From the NCBI GenBank assembly GCA_030435675.1, contig CM059623.1, forward strand, positions 832,012 to 896,011: a stretch of 64,000 bases of DNA. Reading direction: 5' to 3'. The notes under the pieces are model-generated. The model was not told the DNA's origin and searched no databases. It worked only from the letters and a program-made list of their open reading frames with translations. The position numbers and the translations under genes are program-made. The DNA comes from Steinernema hermaphroditum (Eukaryota; Nematoda; Chromadorea; Rhabditida; Steinernematidae). Shown piece after piece: positions 37,501 to 48,396 of the stretch; the first letter of the stretch is position 1; each line of letters starts with the position of its first letter.

Positions 37501-40368
37501 TCTAAAAATCGCAGGTATATATGTCGCTGCGCGCACATGAAAGGCCCAAAGATGTCTCAGAGTTCGAAATGTTGACCGCAAGCAAACGAGATTTTAACCA
37601 GGTTTTTAACCGCTTCCGCTTCACATTCCTATTACTGACATCCTTGAAGCATTTCGCCAAAAATCTAAGGTCAACGGACAACAGAATACACATTCCAACC
37701 AATTCTACTTCATACTTTAAGGACAGATTTAGAATTGCCTCATACAAAGGATATTCCGTGAATTCAGACAGAGACAATCTGAGGCCCTAGACTAGAAATT
37801 GCACTTCAATGGGGTGTGTCTATCATTATGCACCACAATGTATGTGTTGCTGGGGACACAAATGGGGACACCCAGCAAAATTGTTGCAAAAATCTCATAG
37901 TTAGAAATGTCGACTAACCCACCACGCTCCGTCGCTAAAGCCGTATTTCGAGTGTTCTCTTAAGTTTAAAGAAACTAGTTACATGCATAACAAAGATAAT
38001 TCATGCTAGAGTTATAAGAAGGCCCCTCATTGCTGTGTACCTCGACTGTGCAGAATGATGGATCCACACAACACAACAATGTGCATACATAAAACAAACA
38101 ACTTTTTAACGACCTTCATGTTCAGGCGATGCTTTGCATACACCAAAAATGTAGGGTCTAAAGATTACAAATTCCAACTTGTTCTACTTGATACTTTAAA
38201 CACAGATTTAGAGTTGCCTCGTTCAAGTGATGTTCCGTGAATGAAAGTGACGAAGCACAAGCACCATGTTTGAGCTGCTTTCTTCAAAAATATCTGCAGG
38301 CGGATAACAGACGGTACTGTGCCGAATTTCAGCCAAATTTTAAATGTTCCCATGTGAGTCCATTTTTGCACCCGATGACGCGAATACCCATCCAACAAGG
38401 GAACGGTCAAACATGTAGCGCTAAAGTCGACGTGAGTCTAGAGGCAGATGGTAGTTCTATGCGAGTGAATGAACTGTGAAAAACATTTGCTGCTAATAAG
38501 GGCTCTATGTGTACGTTTGCAAAAATTGTATGTGAATGGTGCTCCAAAAGAAGCGATATCCTTCCTCGGCGATAAGAAATCTCGCTTGATTCCTAAGTAA
38601 ACAAATATATACTTAAACTGATTGCTTTGTTTTAGTGGATCAAAGTGTTTATGTATGGCAGAATCGAAGCGTCTGGTCAGAACGCAACATTAGTTTCCAC
38701 TACCATCTGCTAATCATAAATCAGAACTTTTGTGTTCTTTCATATTCAAACGGTCACCATCACTTACCGCATTTCCTAATAATTCGATGCTAAGATTCAG
38801 ACTGTCGTTGGCCCACATTTAAGACAAGTGCTTTACAAAAATCACAGGATGTTCACAGAATTCAAAAGATTCAAAGAGGCAGAATCACCACCAACTCCTA
38901 AAGAAAGGCTCTCCGAGGATTGTGCGAGCTGGAAGAAGCCATTTCCCAGTTTCTGTGATGCTTTGTGGAAGAATTTATGAGACTGCAGGGAATTCACTAA
39001 AAGCTGGAGCCATAGAGTAAAAGAGTAGCAAATGACAAGCAATGAGAATAATCTTTACACAACCGTAGCGTCTCGATCAAAAATCCGATCTTCATACTTT
39101 GAACACCATCGACAATACTCTGGCATGACCCTGGTTGGTTATAAATACACGATTATGGTTTTTGAATCATTCTAATGTTGGCAAATCACGTTATCTTCAA
39201 GCTCTATGGAAGCTCCGGAATTACCTAACCTAGTCAGCTTATCAAAAGAAATCAAACGTTGAACACGGCATTGTGTGCATAAGGATCCGTAGGAGTGTTT
39301 CCAAAAATAAGCGAAAGCAGTTGTATTGGAAACATGAAAATGTCAGTATTTATTGGACACGTAATGCATAAACATGCACAAAAACGTAACGATCTAAAGC
39401 ACACTGTGCCAGCAATATAAACACATTAGTGGCTATTATTTGTCAGACTGGTTCGAGTCTCCCACCACGCGTCACCATATCGACCCGAAGCCGGCCATCC
39501 CTGCACAGCAGAGTTTTGTCCAAAAAGAATGACATGAAATGTTTTTCTAGAAAATACAGCTATAAGACTACCAAGAGGATGCTTCCGGGTGTCACAATTC
39601 CCTCTGGAAGCCGGAAAACTCACTACTGCCACAGAGTTTGCCATCTCACCAACCGTACGCTCAGAGAGAGAATGAGGAACCGACCGCTCGCCACCGCGAC
39701 ACGAGTGAAACCTATCACATATGAGGTCACTTAAGCAAATCACTAAACCCTAAAGCCCCATTGAAGTTCTGTAATTACTTCCCCTAGTCAGTTTGTTGAA
39801 ACAAAGCTAATGAAATGCTTAACATGACATTGTGTGAATGGACAAAAATGAACAAAAACAGTTGTATCAGAAACATAAAAATATTAACATTTATTGGACG
39901 TAGGCAGATCAATAACCTGCTGCCTTTGGACACGCATCACACCTTTCGTTAAAAATGGATTGAGAATATCTCAAAATGTACAAAAATCAGCGTAATTTGA
40001 GTATCTAATGCTGTATCAGCAATAATATCACGTAAGTGGCTATTAGTGGCAGGTTCGAGTTATGCATCTCCGAATCCGGCCATCCCTACAGCAGAACATC
40101 GTCCAAAAATGTCTTCCTAGAAAATCCAGCCATAACACTACAAAAAGGCGAGGATAAAACGGTTTTCGCCTCAATGAGAAATCGGTTATGACGATGATGT
40201 AAACGCGGCGGAAAACGTTTGAAGGCCGGCGCCACGCAAGGTCGTCGTTCGATTAACGCGCGCCAGTGAAAGGCGTGAGAACGGTCGCCGACTGTCGCCA
40301 CGGCGAAAGGGAACCCGCAAATTGGGTGTTAGTCATCCAATTTGGTTTTTGTAAGGGAAGCTGATTAC
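37501..40368. repeat. Filler with local duplications and an R1 piece
   Basis: 'tcatactttaaggacagatttagaattgcctc' (37710) recurs near 38188 in the order tgatactttaaacacagattt. 'gcagttgtatt..gaaaca..tttattggac' recurs near 39312 and 39857. The R1 3' half lies at 39575-39712 (plus). The GC-rich island 40190-40368 flanks exon 4. One heptamer near 39970 (CAAAAATCAGCGTAA) corresponds to CAAAAACGTAAC in its sister copy. Confidence 0.6.
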
Positions 40369-40472
40369 CGTCTCTCTTTGTCGGAAGCTTCGTCGTTTCG
40401 GTGAGGATCGGCGCGGGTCGTTGATGGTATGGTCCGACGGCGAGCCGTGGGATAGGATGTCCGTTCTCCATC
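40369..40472 (-). CDS. Exon 4 of the giant-intron gene
   Basis: The acceptor AACTCATTTCCAG lies at 40474-40473 and the donor GACG|GTAATC at 40368. The exon is 104 nt: one base, 34 codons, one base. It reads MENGHPIPRLAVGPYHQRPA, then PILTETTKLPTKRD. The entry phase completes the AG left by exon 3, and the exit joins exon 5 as Asp-Ala-Lys. The surrounding 40106-40869 lacks CAAAAAT. It is rich in Pro and Thr with no membrane segment. Intervening small exons within the next 14 kb cannot be excluded. Confidence 0.75.
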
Positions 40473-41779
40473 CTGGAAATGAGTTAATTACATAAGAGGT
40501 AGAGGAATGTTTAAATCGCCATTAAGACTTGGAGATCGACAGCTTTCCTGATTTTCAAGTCTATGTCAAAGGCATCCGGAACTTCACCCTCGATGAAGTC
40601 CAGAAAGGACCAACGCATCGTTCTCGCTAACCATATCTTGACGAACATCTTCGGAAGAACATCGAATTAATTGTTATGGGATATTCCACGGATCTGTGAT
40701 GCAAAAGGTCCCACCATCGTAGATGGTATTTAAGCCCTACGCCAGAGAAACAGGAGACCACCATCGTTAATAAAAAATGGAGCCCTCCTTGTGAAATGTG
40801 AGCATTATGGTATCCCTACACATATAAAATTTCCAGGCGCTTTGCTCTGTGCATGATGCATTTTCAACCAAAAATGGATCTAACTGATAAGGTGAGCTGG
40901 TACGATGAATGCTTGGACCACTTGAACAAACTCGGATTTCCCCACTAACGCATTCTGCGTATCTGCAATGAAACATGCTTTGTATCTCAACAAAATCGAA
41001 ACTTCGAATTCCATAATCATTAAGACCATAAGACAGCTTCAGACTCTTGTCATGATGAGGTGGGAGTATCGTTGAACGCGATTCCAAATCGACCTGAACG
41101 GACGCTACGTATGAACATCTGATGAATCTAGTTGGTCGAATGGTTGCGTCCCGCCGCGATCTCTGCAGACAACCGTAGCAGGTGGGCTGCGCGCCGCTGC
41201 GATTCAGCCGTTTAGGCTTTTGCTGCCGCTTATCATACTTGTTATTTGTTACTGTGTTACGTTTGTTTGATATAAAGGTTTAATTACCCAAGTTTGAGGA
41301 CAATTATCCAAGTCTCGTTTGGTAGCAAAATAACCAGACGAGGCGAGCCCAAAATGTATTTATGATCATTCTAGAAAGTTAAGTCCATATATGTATTTTG
41401 ACTGCGCAGTCCTATGTCATACAAAAATAGTGTGTAAATATCTTGACCATGATGCAAGACCAGGATCCCAGCCCTCAAAAATCAGATGATGAAGGAATTT
41501 GCTAAGTTCAAAAATAAGGCATGGATCGTGAAAGATCCTGAAAAATCCTCTCATGATGGTACTTACTTCTGCAAAAATGATCAAAAAATTTATGACTGCA
41601 TTGTCGATAGCTTCAACGAGCTTACTGCTTACTATCGGCCGCTAACCTGCAAAGGTGGTAGATCGTAAGATTATTCAAATACGTTAGTTTATCGCTTCTT
41701 GTCGATTGCTAAAGTCAATATATTCGTTATTTGAGTGGTTCCGGAGACATCCAACCAAAAATGGATCTAACTGATAAGG
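40473..41779. other. Intronic filler with shared fragments
   Basis: 'ccaaaaatggatctaactga' with 'taaggtgagctg' occurs at 40868 and again at 41757, just before the Helitron fragment. 'ataaaggtttaatta' with 'ccaagtttgagg' near 41274 recurs near 63761. A 60-codon plus frame at 41486 has no recognised relatives. Confidence 0.5.
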
Positions 41780-41935
41780 TGAGCTGAATTTTTTTTTGTG
41801 ACCTTTACATGCACTCAGAAGCAGATTAAGCAGAACCTATTGCCCAGCCGCAAAATCGTCCCGATTTGATCAGTAGAGTATTTAGAATGAAGCTTAAGAT
41901 ATTGCTGTATGACTTAACCAAGAAGGATGTTCTCT
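41780..41935 (+). pseudogene. Helitron Rep/helicase N-domain fragment, copy A
   Basis: It matches 43130-43268 at DNA level ('gattaagcagaacctattgc', 'gatcagtagagtatttagaa'). It reads FFVTFTC at its start and is then frame-shifted. A remnant of the Helitron_like_N region. Confidence 0.7.
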
Positions 41936-41945
41936 AAGCGCCAAA

Positions 41946-42065
41946 AATGAGGCTTTGCATTAGGGATGCACCGGAACGAACCGGAATCAGTCACAAGGTC
42001 CGAGGTTCGAATCCGCCCGCAAGCCAAACTTTTTTTATATACTTCTTCCGCACATTTCCGCACAG
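41946..42065 (+). repeat. Single arm of a tRNA-like inverted-repeat element
   Basis: Contains 'aaccggaatcagtcacaagg' then a B-box-like 'ggttcgaatcc' (42004-42014), followed by a T-run. It matches the left arm of the elements at 42530 and 52170. Confidence 0.65.
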
Positions 42066-42379
42066 AAGAAAAATGCGATACCGTACTCGGCAGGCAATAT
42101 GATACAGTACTCATTGGGTATGCCTAAGAACAGGAGCCATTCACTGATAGCCAAAAATATTTTGCGTTCTCTCTCCCACGTATCCGCTATAACCAGTAGT
42201 AATTATTAAGAAATAAGCAAGTGGACAAAAACAGATGAAGGTAATGGAAGGAAACACTATATAAGTAATACGCAGACTTCTACGTAAAAGTCATTCCACC
42301 AAAAAGAGAAAAAATGGGTTCTCTCAGAATCGAATGAAGCGGAATCCAAAATTAGTTTCACCTCTCAAGCTCTCAAACT
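42066..42379. other. Intronic filler
   Basis: AT-rich; nothing recognised beyond a heptamer near 42152. Confidence 0.4.
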
Positions 42380-42800
42380 CGCTGCAAATAAGCTACAGTA
42401 CTGGGGTCGAACGCTCACCACCCGCGCCTGCAAAGCTTCTGGAGCCGACAGATATCCTTATCAGTTCGGAAAGCCATCGGAGATCAGGGGCCTGCTAGAT
42501 ACGCTGAAAAGAATGAAGAACAGGTAGACTAGGGATGAACCGAAACGGAAAGCCGAACGAACCGGTATCAGACAGAAGGTCCGAGGTTCGAATCCGCCCG
42601 CAGGCAAAACTTTTTTTATGTACTTTTTCCACACATTTTTCCGCGTATTTAAATTTTTCTTACGTAGAATCAGACAATGAAACAGTTTCCAGAATGCTAT
42701 GTCAAGAAAATACGAAAATAAAAAAGTTTTGCTCGTGGGTGGATTCGAACCCCGGACCTTCTGACTGATTCCGGTTTGTTCCGGTTTCCGTTCCCTACTT
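42380..42800 (+). mobile_element. Foldback element with tRNA-like T-arms, copy 1 (core 42530-42797)
   Basis: The core is about 268 bp with terminal inverted repeats of about 70-100 bp. Each arm carries a B-box-like motif: 'ggttcgaatcc' at 42595-42605 and its complement 'ggattcgaacc' at 42741-42751. The arms begin with 'tagggatg/tagggaa' and end inward with 'aaaacttttttt'. No matching A box was found, so it is tRNA-related rather than a tRNA gene. The same unit plus about 150 bp of left flank occurs at 52020-52435, so the flank belongs to a larger repeat. Confidence 0.7.
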
Positions 42801-43019
42801 TGCATATTCTGTTTATTTTGGTTGAGAAACACAGAAACAAACAGGGAGGACAAACATGTAAGGACGACAGAAGAGTTAAAACCCCTAAGAAGAATCATCT
42901 TCAGGCACTCTCGAAGTTGGAAATATCACTAGCAATGCTAATGCCCAGAGATGTTAAGAAGGGGGAAGTGGAGAGCACCTTCCTGAGTTGGGAAGGTCGT
43001 TCCCTAACCGGAGACTCTA

Positions 43020-43400
43020 CTTAATCCTTTTGGGGTCCTCCCGTCATCTTTCGTAGGCGGTCCGAGGTATATCTCCGAACATTACCATGGCTTTGGTCCG
43101 CAAGTACGGCAAATCTGACTTATTTGTGACATTCACGTGTAACCCAAACTGGAAGGAGATTAAACAGAACCTATTGCCCAACCAAAAGCCACAAGATCGT
43201 CCCGACTTGATCAGCAGGGTATTCAGAATGAAACTTAAAATGTTAATCGATGACTTGACCAAGAAGGGTGTTTTGGGAAAGGCTGCAGCATGGTTGTATG
43301 TTGTCGAGTACCAAAAACGAGTTATACACAAAAAGCTGATTCTGAAATTGACTAGTTCGTTGATGATAGATATGTTTATAAGCCCCAATCCACGAGCTCG
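43020..43400 (+). pseudogene. Helitron Rep/helicase N-domain fragment, copy B
   Basis: It reads LPSSFVGGPRYISEHY, then after a one-base frame shift near 43085 MALVRKYGKSDLFVTFTCNP and onward to AAWLYVVEYQKR. This order is diagnostic of the Helitron_like_N domain. The HUH and catalytic Tyr region is absent; after 43320 the text degrades. Transcription would be plus, opposite to the host gene. No 5' TC or 3' CTRR end was identified. Confidence 0.85.
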
Positions 43401-44019
43401 AAAAACATAAACGGTGGATAAACGTTTTTCTGAACCAATTGAGCAATCCCGATAAAAAATCTTTGTCCGTGTTCTGTATGTTTACAAATAAATAAACATA
43501 CAGAAACGTAACTCCCGTTACATTACCCCCACCGAGCTCCTTGGCTATCTCGATCAAGCCCACTCTGTGACACCTGATTAAAAGTACACATAACAACACG
43601 TGATTTTTAAAGAAAAGTCCACTTATTGACAAAAATATTTTATCAAAAAATTTTACAGAAAATCATAATACCTTATGCGAATATCATAATATGAAAGAAT
43701 AAGCCCTGTATCAACAAATTTCTCTCTATGCTCAATTATAATTACTACAAGTTGCAGAACTGACGGTCGAAGCGATACTTTAAGACGTATTAACAAATTC
43801 GCAAAAATTGCAAATGATATTCGATTCGATAGTCGAAGATTTTTTAACAAAAGAACAATGTCATCACATGTCCACGTGGAACTCCGTTCTAGACAAAAAG
43901 GTTTCGTGTCAACTCTCTGACATCACTACCTCCTGTTACATTTCCCTCCCAGAGCGCTTAGGTTATCTGGAGCAAGCCTACACGGTTACTCTTGATTAAA
44001 CCTCCACATAACAACCCAC
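43401..44019. other. Intron next to exon 3
   Basis: Contains a duplicated block: 'catcactacctcctgttaca' (43921) through 'taacaaccca' resembles 43508-43600 ('ctcccgttacattacccc'..'acataacaacacg'). Heptamers lie near 43630 and 43803. Confidence 0.5.
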
Positions 44020-44245
44020 CTAGAAATGGAAGTCGAGTTACTCGTCGTAGCGGTAAGCGTGGTCGCAAGGGTGGTCGAGCTGGGACCGCCCGACTCGGAC
44101 GAGGTGCTGTCGTCTTCCTCGTCCGACTCAGAAGCCGGCTTCAGCAGTTTCGGCACGGGAGATCGTTCGTCGCTGGGCGGTCGGGTCGTACTTCTCTGGC
44201 TTGGGTCCTGCGCCGACGACGAATTCTCCTCGTCGCATTCGAGCG
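44020..44245 (-). CDS. Exon 3 of the giant-intron gene
   Basis: The acceptor CGTTCCTTTCAG (44247-44246) and donor TTCTAG|GTGGGT (44019) bound 226 nt: two bases, 74 codons, two bases. The text runs LECDEENSSSAQDPSQRSTT, then RPPSDERSPVPKLLKPASES, DEEDDSTSSES, and a Ser/Thr-rich end (TTLATTLTATTSNSTS). It is highly acidic and Ser/Thr-rich, suggesting a disordered or heavily modified linker. Entry phase fits the exon ending at 59643; exit phase fits 40472. An inverted, broken copy of this exon lies at 44769-45240. Confidence 0.8.
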
Positions 44246-44768
44246 CTGAAAGGAACGTTTAATCAAAGTTCGCTGGAAATGAGAGAAAAAGATAAAATCA
44301 GCGCCGATTGGTCGCGGCGAAATCATTTATTTGACTCACGCGCGCGACTCAACCGACCGGAAACAATTTGGTTTGCGGCTGCACGCGTATCGCCATCGAT
44401 GTCCGCAATTATGATTGTAAAACAATAAATGCTACGCTAAGTGGGTGGTGACGGGAGCTGTCCAATACCCTTGGAAAGAAACGTTTGGAACTTTAGTGAC
44501 CGAGAGGATTGATAATACCAAAAATGAAAAAAAAAAACCATCGGATATGTGCAAGATTATCAGTGATACAGGGAGAGCTATCAAAGAGCTCACCAAAAAT
44601 GCACTACGGACAATGAAGCTCTGAAGCCTCCAGGAAGATGACACGTTGTTGTTGATTCGTTAGTCAGAAATAGGAGGGAATTGACGAACGAGAGATGATC
44701 CAAAGAAGATCCATTGGATTTCCCAAAAATGTGAAAAACAAAAAAATGTCGCTTAATAGCATACGACA
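44246..44768. other. Intron upstream of exon 3
   Basis: GC-rich to about 44420, then AT-rich with heptamers at about 44518, 44594 and 44723. Confidence 0.45.
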
Positions 44769-45240
44769 GCCCAACGACGAACGATCTTCTGTGCCGAAAC
44801 TGCTGAACTCGAGTTTGAGTCGGGTTCAGCATACATTTTCTTAATCTTTAGAGTCCGGTCTTGAAACGGTTCTCTGGAAAATTCATTTTTCGGTCTTCAA
44901 TCACGTCCCTGATGTTCGTGAACAACTTTATGAGATTTCCTGGTTAGCTAGGCGTCAGGCAACCAAAAAACTGTTGCGATTGGAAAATTTCGTGTTAAAA
45001 AAATCCAAAGAAGAAGGGAATCATGCGGAATTTGGCATAGTTTTCCAAAAGTGCGCAGTTAAACAAAGTAGGAGCGAGATGAACGTGTCCAAAGTGATCA
45101 CTCTGGCTTTGGCAAGAGTAAAGTTCAGTTTCTGGTGAACAAAATCCCTTGGACGATCAATAGCAACTGGCGACCAAGCTTACCGTTACGGCGAGCAACT
45201 CTACTTCCATTTCGATGTGGGTTGTGGTGTTTTAATCAAG
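44769..45240 (+). pseudogene. Inverted, interrupted copy of exon 3 and its donor region
   Basis: 44769-44823 matches the reverse complement of exon 3 around 44140-44195 ('cgacgaacgatct', 'gtgccgaaactgctgaa'). 45183-45240 matches the exon's end and following intron around 43990-44046 ('cttaccg', 'cgagcaactctacttccatt', 'gtgggttgt', 'tttaatcaag'). About 360 bp of unrelated filler separates the two parts. The donor TAG|GTGGGT is altered to CGATGTGGG, so this copy is probably not spliced. Confidence 0.75.
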
Positions 45241-46121
45241 ATGGGATACACAAAGAGATTGATATTGGTTGGGGAACTTCAGTCCAAAAATGGTAAAATA
45301 CGAAACAAATGTTACGGTAGAGAGAGATGACTCAGATATCAGTTTCCGTGTTAAAGCATCGCAAGCACAACTTTCTCCAAGCAGTGCTGAAGACCGATTG
45401 GATTAAAAATGAATGATGATGCCTGTTATGTATTCCCAAACAGAGAGATGCATTGGTATATCCAAAAATTTGTCACTTAATAGCATGCATGATGGATGGA
45501 ATGCACGAAGCAATAAATGGTGTATTGACGAGGGAACAGGAATTGAGTTCAAAAAATGCATGGCTCAAAATTCCACAAAAATGTGCATTTTTCTTCTTGC
45601 GTTTCAATATTTCCGAAGAAACATTTAATTAACGTATGACTCCAGCGTTCAGTCAAATAACAAATTTCACTATAACAGAATTCCAACCAAAAATAACATA
45701 GATAGCTGCTCGGAAAAGAAAGGGGGACAAAAATTGACTAAAGAAGATTTGGTCACGCACACTTGAAGTGCGCTACTAGAGATATTACTAACAAGGGTCT
45801 CAAAAGAACTATGCGCCGATAAGTCCCGCATCACCTGCACGCTTTTATGAGTGCATAAACGTGTTCCCTCGCTCAAATATGATCTGGAATACCATTTTTA
45901 AACGTTATATCAAGGAGAAATTTCAAAAACATGAAGAGATTTGTCTCCACTTATTGCAAATTGGTACGTTTCCAAATGGTTAAAGGGGGCAGAAGGTGAC
46001 AAAAGTCTACAAAAGGTAGATGACATGCAGAGCGGTCATGAATATATAAACGCTAAATCGGATTAATTGAGTCATACGGAAATTTACCGGTCTACGACTT
46101 TATTTCGTAAATCAAACCAAA
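45241..46121. other. Intronic filler
   Basis: AT-rich with heptamers near 45284, 45463, 45580, 45690 and 45729. No relatives are recognised. Confidence 0.45.
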
Positions 46122-48396
46122 CCAACCTGAGAAATCAGAGAGCTACCGGAGGGGCCGACTGCTCGCCACCACGACACGAGTGATCTCCACACGGAAATTA
46201 AGGGCAAAAATAACCGGAAAGTGCTTCAAAGAAGACCACACACAACACATCAAAAATTGTGAATGTTGACTATATTCTATTGACTTGTGAATTGAATGAA
46301 TGAATTGAATTGACGATGAAGCTGCAATCACGTCCACAAATGAAAAAAAAAACGAAATAGATGATGCAGTGTAACCGTGAAGCAATCGGGTATGTATAAG
46401 ATGATCAATGATAACAAAGATAAAGAGGAACCTGCAAAAAACAATACGGACAACACGCTTTGAACTCTTTTCGAATATCAAAAGAACCGCTCTACTAACA
46501 AGGGCATGGCAAAAAGCACTCCGCTCAAAAAAAATTCAACAAGATAGAATAACTTGTAGGCACCAAAGACCCACAAAACAAAATTTCGAATCTCAAATGC
46601 GACTCTGTTTAGGGGAGGAATGGATCTGAAAGCAATTCGGCAGAGTTCTCCGTAAATTTATCAGAAATGAATAACATGCTGGAACGAGAAGATGCGATCT
46701 GCATACGGCGAAAATTCTTCGTACACGGTTTCACAAAAATAGACCTATTGCTGCAAATATTGTGCTAACACCAAAAAAGGAACGCTCTGTTGGATCGAGA
46801 AGATCCCGTAGGTGGAAAAATTGTGCGGATAACTGTGCTGCGTGAATTGTTACTGTAGGAAGTCCGTACACCACTTCGCATTTCGCAATGTCGTGGTGCC
46901 AGGTTAAGGACCGTCAGAACAAGATAGGCCTCCGAGTTCAGGAAGAATGCAGTAGTTTGAGTTTGAGTTTATTTCGTGAATCAAAGCCTTACACCCTGCT
47001 CGATACCAAATAACAGATAAACAGAGGATGTCTCGTTGTATCCGGCTTTATCCCTGGAGTGGCGCTTATGGCGAACCGGTCTTAGACGGCGCGCATCACG
47101 GGGCATGTGGGAGACGGCAAAACTTCGGAAATGGCGGTAGAACTTCTTCTCCTCGGGGCGTTTGCGGCACAGAGGAGGCTTCTGAGCTCGCATCCGCCTC
47201 GGAGAGATGAGTCCGTGGTCCGGGAGTTGCGTCTTCGATGGTGGTGTCGTCCTCAGAGCGTCGGCGACCTTCAGGGTGACATCTCACGCAGCGGGATTCC
47301 TGGCGTCAGACATCTTGTTGTCAGCGGTGGTGTCACTACGGCTTCCGGGTGTCCCAATTCCCTCTGGAAGCCGGAAAACTCATACATGCCACAGGGTTTG
47401 CCATCAGACCCCGGAGGGACCGATCGCTCGCCACCGTGATACGAGTGAACGACCAATCATAGTATGAGGTGTGAGTTTACTGTACTCAACAACTCAACAT
47501 CCATTCAAAAATTCTGAATGTTAATGTAAAATGTTAAAAATCGATTTAAACATGAATTCCAAGAACATGTTGTGAATAAAGAATATTGACCATGTCAAAA
47601 ATTAGCGAAGACACGAAGCAAAAAAATGAAACAAGTATCTTTTCGATCACTTAACTTAGATCTTCACAAAACACAAGATCTACGCATCCGGAACGAAAGT
47701 AGAGAACTTGATACCGAGACAAAAATGAGTGCGATGGAAATGATTGTCGGCATTTAGTGGGTAGCGCTGCCGTGAACTTACCAACCCTCCTTTTTATGCA
47801 TTTGGAGAATCAGAGCGCAGACAGTATGCGGATATAACCAAAGCACATGCATCTGTCTACGAATAGTCACAGAGATGAATTGGCACAGAGGAACCTTTGG
47901 TTTACCGGAGCGTGGTTTTCTTGGATGCCATACAAACGAATTATCTGTTTATCAAGGGAAAGCCGCCACACAGAAAACAAAAATTCAAGAAAAATAAGCC
48001 AAATTGAATTGAGAATTCTTGGAGAATTCAATGCTATGCTCCTATATGATCAATATTTGATGTTTTCATTAGATGCAGACCTAAAACCCGTTACCTTTTC
48101 ACACTACCCCACGTCTCCAGAATTTTGGACTACCGAATTGTTATCAAAAATATGAAACCGTAAATGTTTCTGTGATTAACTCTACTGATAAAGCACGTCT
48201 ATCTTTTTGCAAGACCCAGAATTTGAATTGTACATTTTGTGCCAGATATTTTGTGCGTTCGTTCACCTTCACCGTTGAATGCGCTAATTCTAATTCTGCC
48301 TATGATTAATCGCTTTTGTGGAGTTGGGAAAATAAGCGCTATTACTGTGCAAAAATTCAAATCTCAGGCGGTTCAACGATGCCTTCGATCCTTTCT
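46122..48396 (+). repeat. Tandem duplication, unit 1 (2275 bp)
   Basis: It begins 'ccaacctgagaaatcagaga', which is the tail of R1, and ends 'gatgccttcgatcctttct', directly followed by unit 2. It contains an R1 tail (46135-46185), an R1 near full-length copy (47022-47452) and an unrecognised 102-codon frame at 47847-48155. The 152 bp at about 46931-47082 are missing from unit 2, and one A differs in the run near 46350. Confidence 0.9.

Noticed and set aside
42595..42751. tRNA genes
   Set aside because: Only the T-arm/B-box is present; no acceptor stem, D-arm or A box could be built.
42461..42898. 145-codon minus frame containing GGFEPRTFCL
   Set aside because: This text is the usual by-product of translating a tRNA-like T-arm in antisense, not a protein.
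47847..48155. 102-codon frame present twice (also 49970-50278)
   Set aside because: Its conservation only reflects the recent tandem duplication; no domain is seen.
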